A stretch of 64,000 nucleotides of DNA, taken from Halomonas urumqiensis (GTDB taxonomy: Bacteria > Pseudomonadota > Gammaproteobacteria > Pseudomonadales > Halomonadaceae). The stretch's first letter is position 1; every line of letters begins with the position of its first letter. The notes beneath the pieces were generated by a model that was not told where the DNA came from, made no database searches, and was given only the letters and a program-made list of their open reading frames with translations. Location of the stretch: the NCBI RefSeq assembly GCF_003028575.1, contig NZ_PYUD01000001.1, positions 1,488,001 to 1,552,000 on the forward strand, written 5' to 3'. This document shows positions 63,626 through 64,000 of the stretch, in pieces. Position numbers and translations under genes: made by a program.

Positions 63626-64000
63626 ATGATCAAGCAACAACTGTTCTTCTGGTGGCGAGTGGTCCGGGGGGCCATCAAGCTCTGGCTGGAGCGCAATGCC
63701 TTCAGCTATGCCGGCTCCTTGGCCTTCTACACGCTGTTTTCGCTCGCGCCCACGGTGATTATCGCTGTCACGGTGATCGGCCTGGTGCTTGGCGAGGAAG
63801 CAGCCCAAGGGCAGATCGTGGCCCAACTACAAGGCACCATGGGTTCGGATGCGGCGGCGGCGATCGAAGGCGCCGTGGCGCAGTCGCGCATTCAGGAGTC
63901 AGGGGTACTGCCGACGCTGCTCGGTTTCGGTGCGTTGATGGTCGGTGCCACCACGGTCTTTGCGCAGATGCAGTTCTCGCTCAATACCATCTGGGGGGTC
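63626..64000 (+). CDS. YihY/BrkB-family membrane protein, 5' part
   Basis: The first 125 codons of a gene that continues past the window. It reads MIKQQLFFWWRVVRGAIKLW, then ERNAFSYAGSLAFYTLFSLAPTV (shown in part) and VIGLVLGEEAAQGQI, with GALMVGATTVFAQMQFSLNTIWGV at the end. This matches the YihY/BrkB (formerly RNase BN) inner-membrane family with six helices; the characteristic FYTLFSLAP segment is visible. Substrate is unknown. GAGAGGGAG precedes the ATG. It diverges from nadM. Confidence 0.93.
   Translation, partial: MIKQQLFFWWRVVRGAIKLWLERNAFSYAGSLAFYTLFSLAPTVIIAVTVIGLVLGEEAAQGQIVAQLQGTMGSDAAAAIEGAVAQSRIQESGVLPTLLGFGALMVGATTVFAQMQFSLNTIWGV

Overview
The window reads as ordinary chromosome of a GC-rich, aerobic, halotolerant gammaproteobacterium, most likely a member of the Halomonadaceae (Halomonas or a close relative). 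The signs are a ProV/ProW/ProX-type betaine transporter, an aa3-type cytochrome c oxidase cluster, SorAB-type sulfite dehydrogenase, RegB/RegA (RoxS/RoxR)-type redox signalling, many small gammaproteobacterial families (DUF2909, DUF2489, DUF2788, DUF2970) and codon use rich in G/C at third positions. The genus is an inference from gene content, not from a database match.

Layout. 1-4.5 kb: the 3' part of a sigma-54 activator with a TyrR-like HTH, a small lipoprotein, a GNAT acetyltransferase, a Spy/CpxP-like periplasmic protein, tRNA-Pro(GGG), an LrgA/LrgB pair, an unknown soluble protein and an easily missed 57-aa DUF2970 membrane protein. 4.7-12.7 kb: the cytochrome c oxidase operon (coxB-coxA-ctaG-coxC-surf1-unknown-ctaA-ctaB) with a divergent DUF2909 gene. 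12.8-14.2 kb: DUF2489 protein and an OmpA-like lipoprotein. 14.5-21.6 kb: the classical thrS-infC-rpmI-rplT-pheS-pheT-ihfA translation/IHF cluster, in which infC uses an ATC start and a strong terminator sits just before pheS. 21.7-27.1 kb: DUF2788, a MioC-like flavodoxin, ppnN, a LysR regulator and sorAB. 27.3-33.9 kb: glycine cleavage, with gcvHP on the minus strand diverging from an AGCS symporter and gcvT. 34.2-37.4 kb: the betaine ABC transporter.

37.4-42.7 kb (all minus strand): AlkB-like dioxygenase, PAP2 phosphatase overlapping a GT4 glycosyltransferase, an NlpD/EnvC-like protein overlapping an acyltransferase, and a LysR regulator diverging from scoAB. 42.9-50.2 kb: 3-oxoacid CoA-transferase (scoAB), a DUF1338-like protein, grxA, an inositol-monophosphatase-family protein, a HybE-like protein, 3-hydroxybutyrate dehydrogenase (with scoAB, a route from 3-hydroxybutyrate to acetoacetyl-CoA) and the RegA/RegB pair. 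50.4-60.2 kb: prfC, a YjjV-type TatD hydrolase, ygfZ, an HMA-like small protein, an OsmC protein, uvrB, class I fumarase and cardiolipin synthase. 60.3-62.2 kb is the only clearly accessory stretch: a HypT-like LysR gene followed by REP-like repeats, perfect inverted repeats, a RhuM fragment and a YefM/YoeB-type toxin-antitoxin pair whose antitoxin appears to have lost an internal segment. 62.3-64 kb: NadM-Nudix and the start of a YihY/BrkB membrane protein.

No complete new multi-gene system was found. The best candidates for a second look are the internally deleted antitoxin beside an intact toxin, the REP-like repeats around it, a 19-bp sequence found exactly twice 23 kb apart, the terminator in front of pheS, the multi-hairpin element before yjjV, and several short tandem repeats in 5' leaders.
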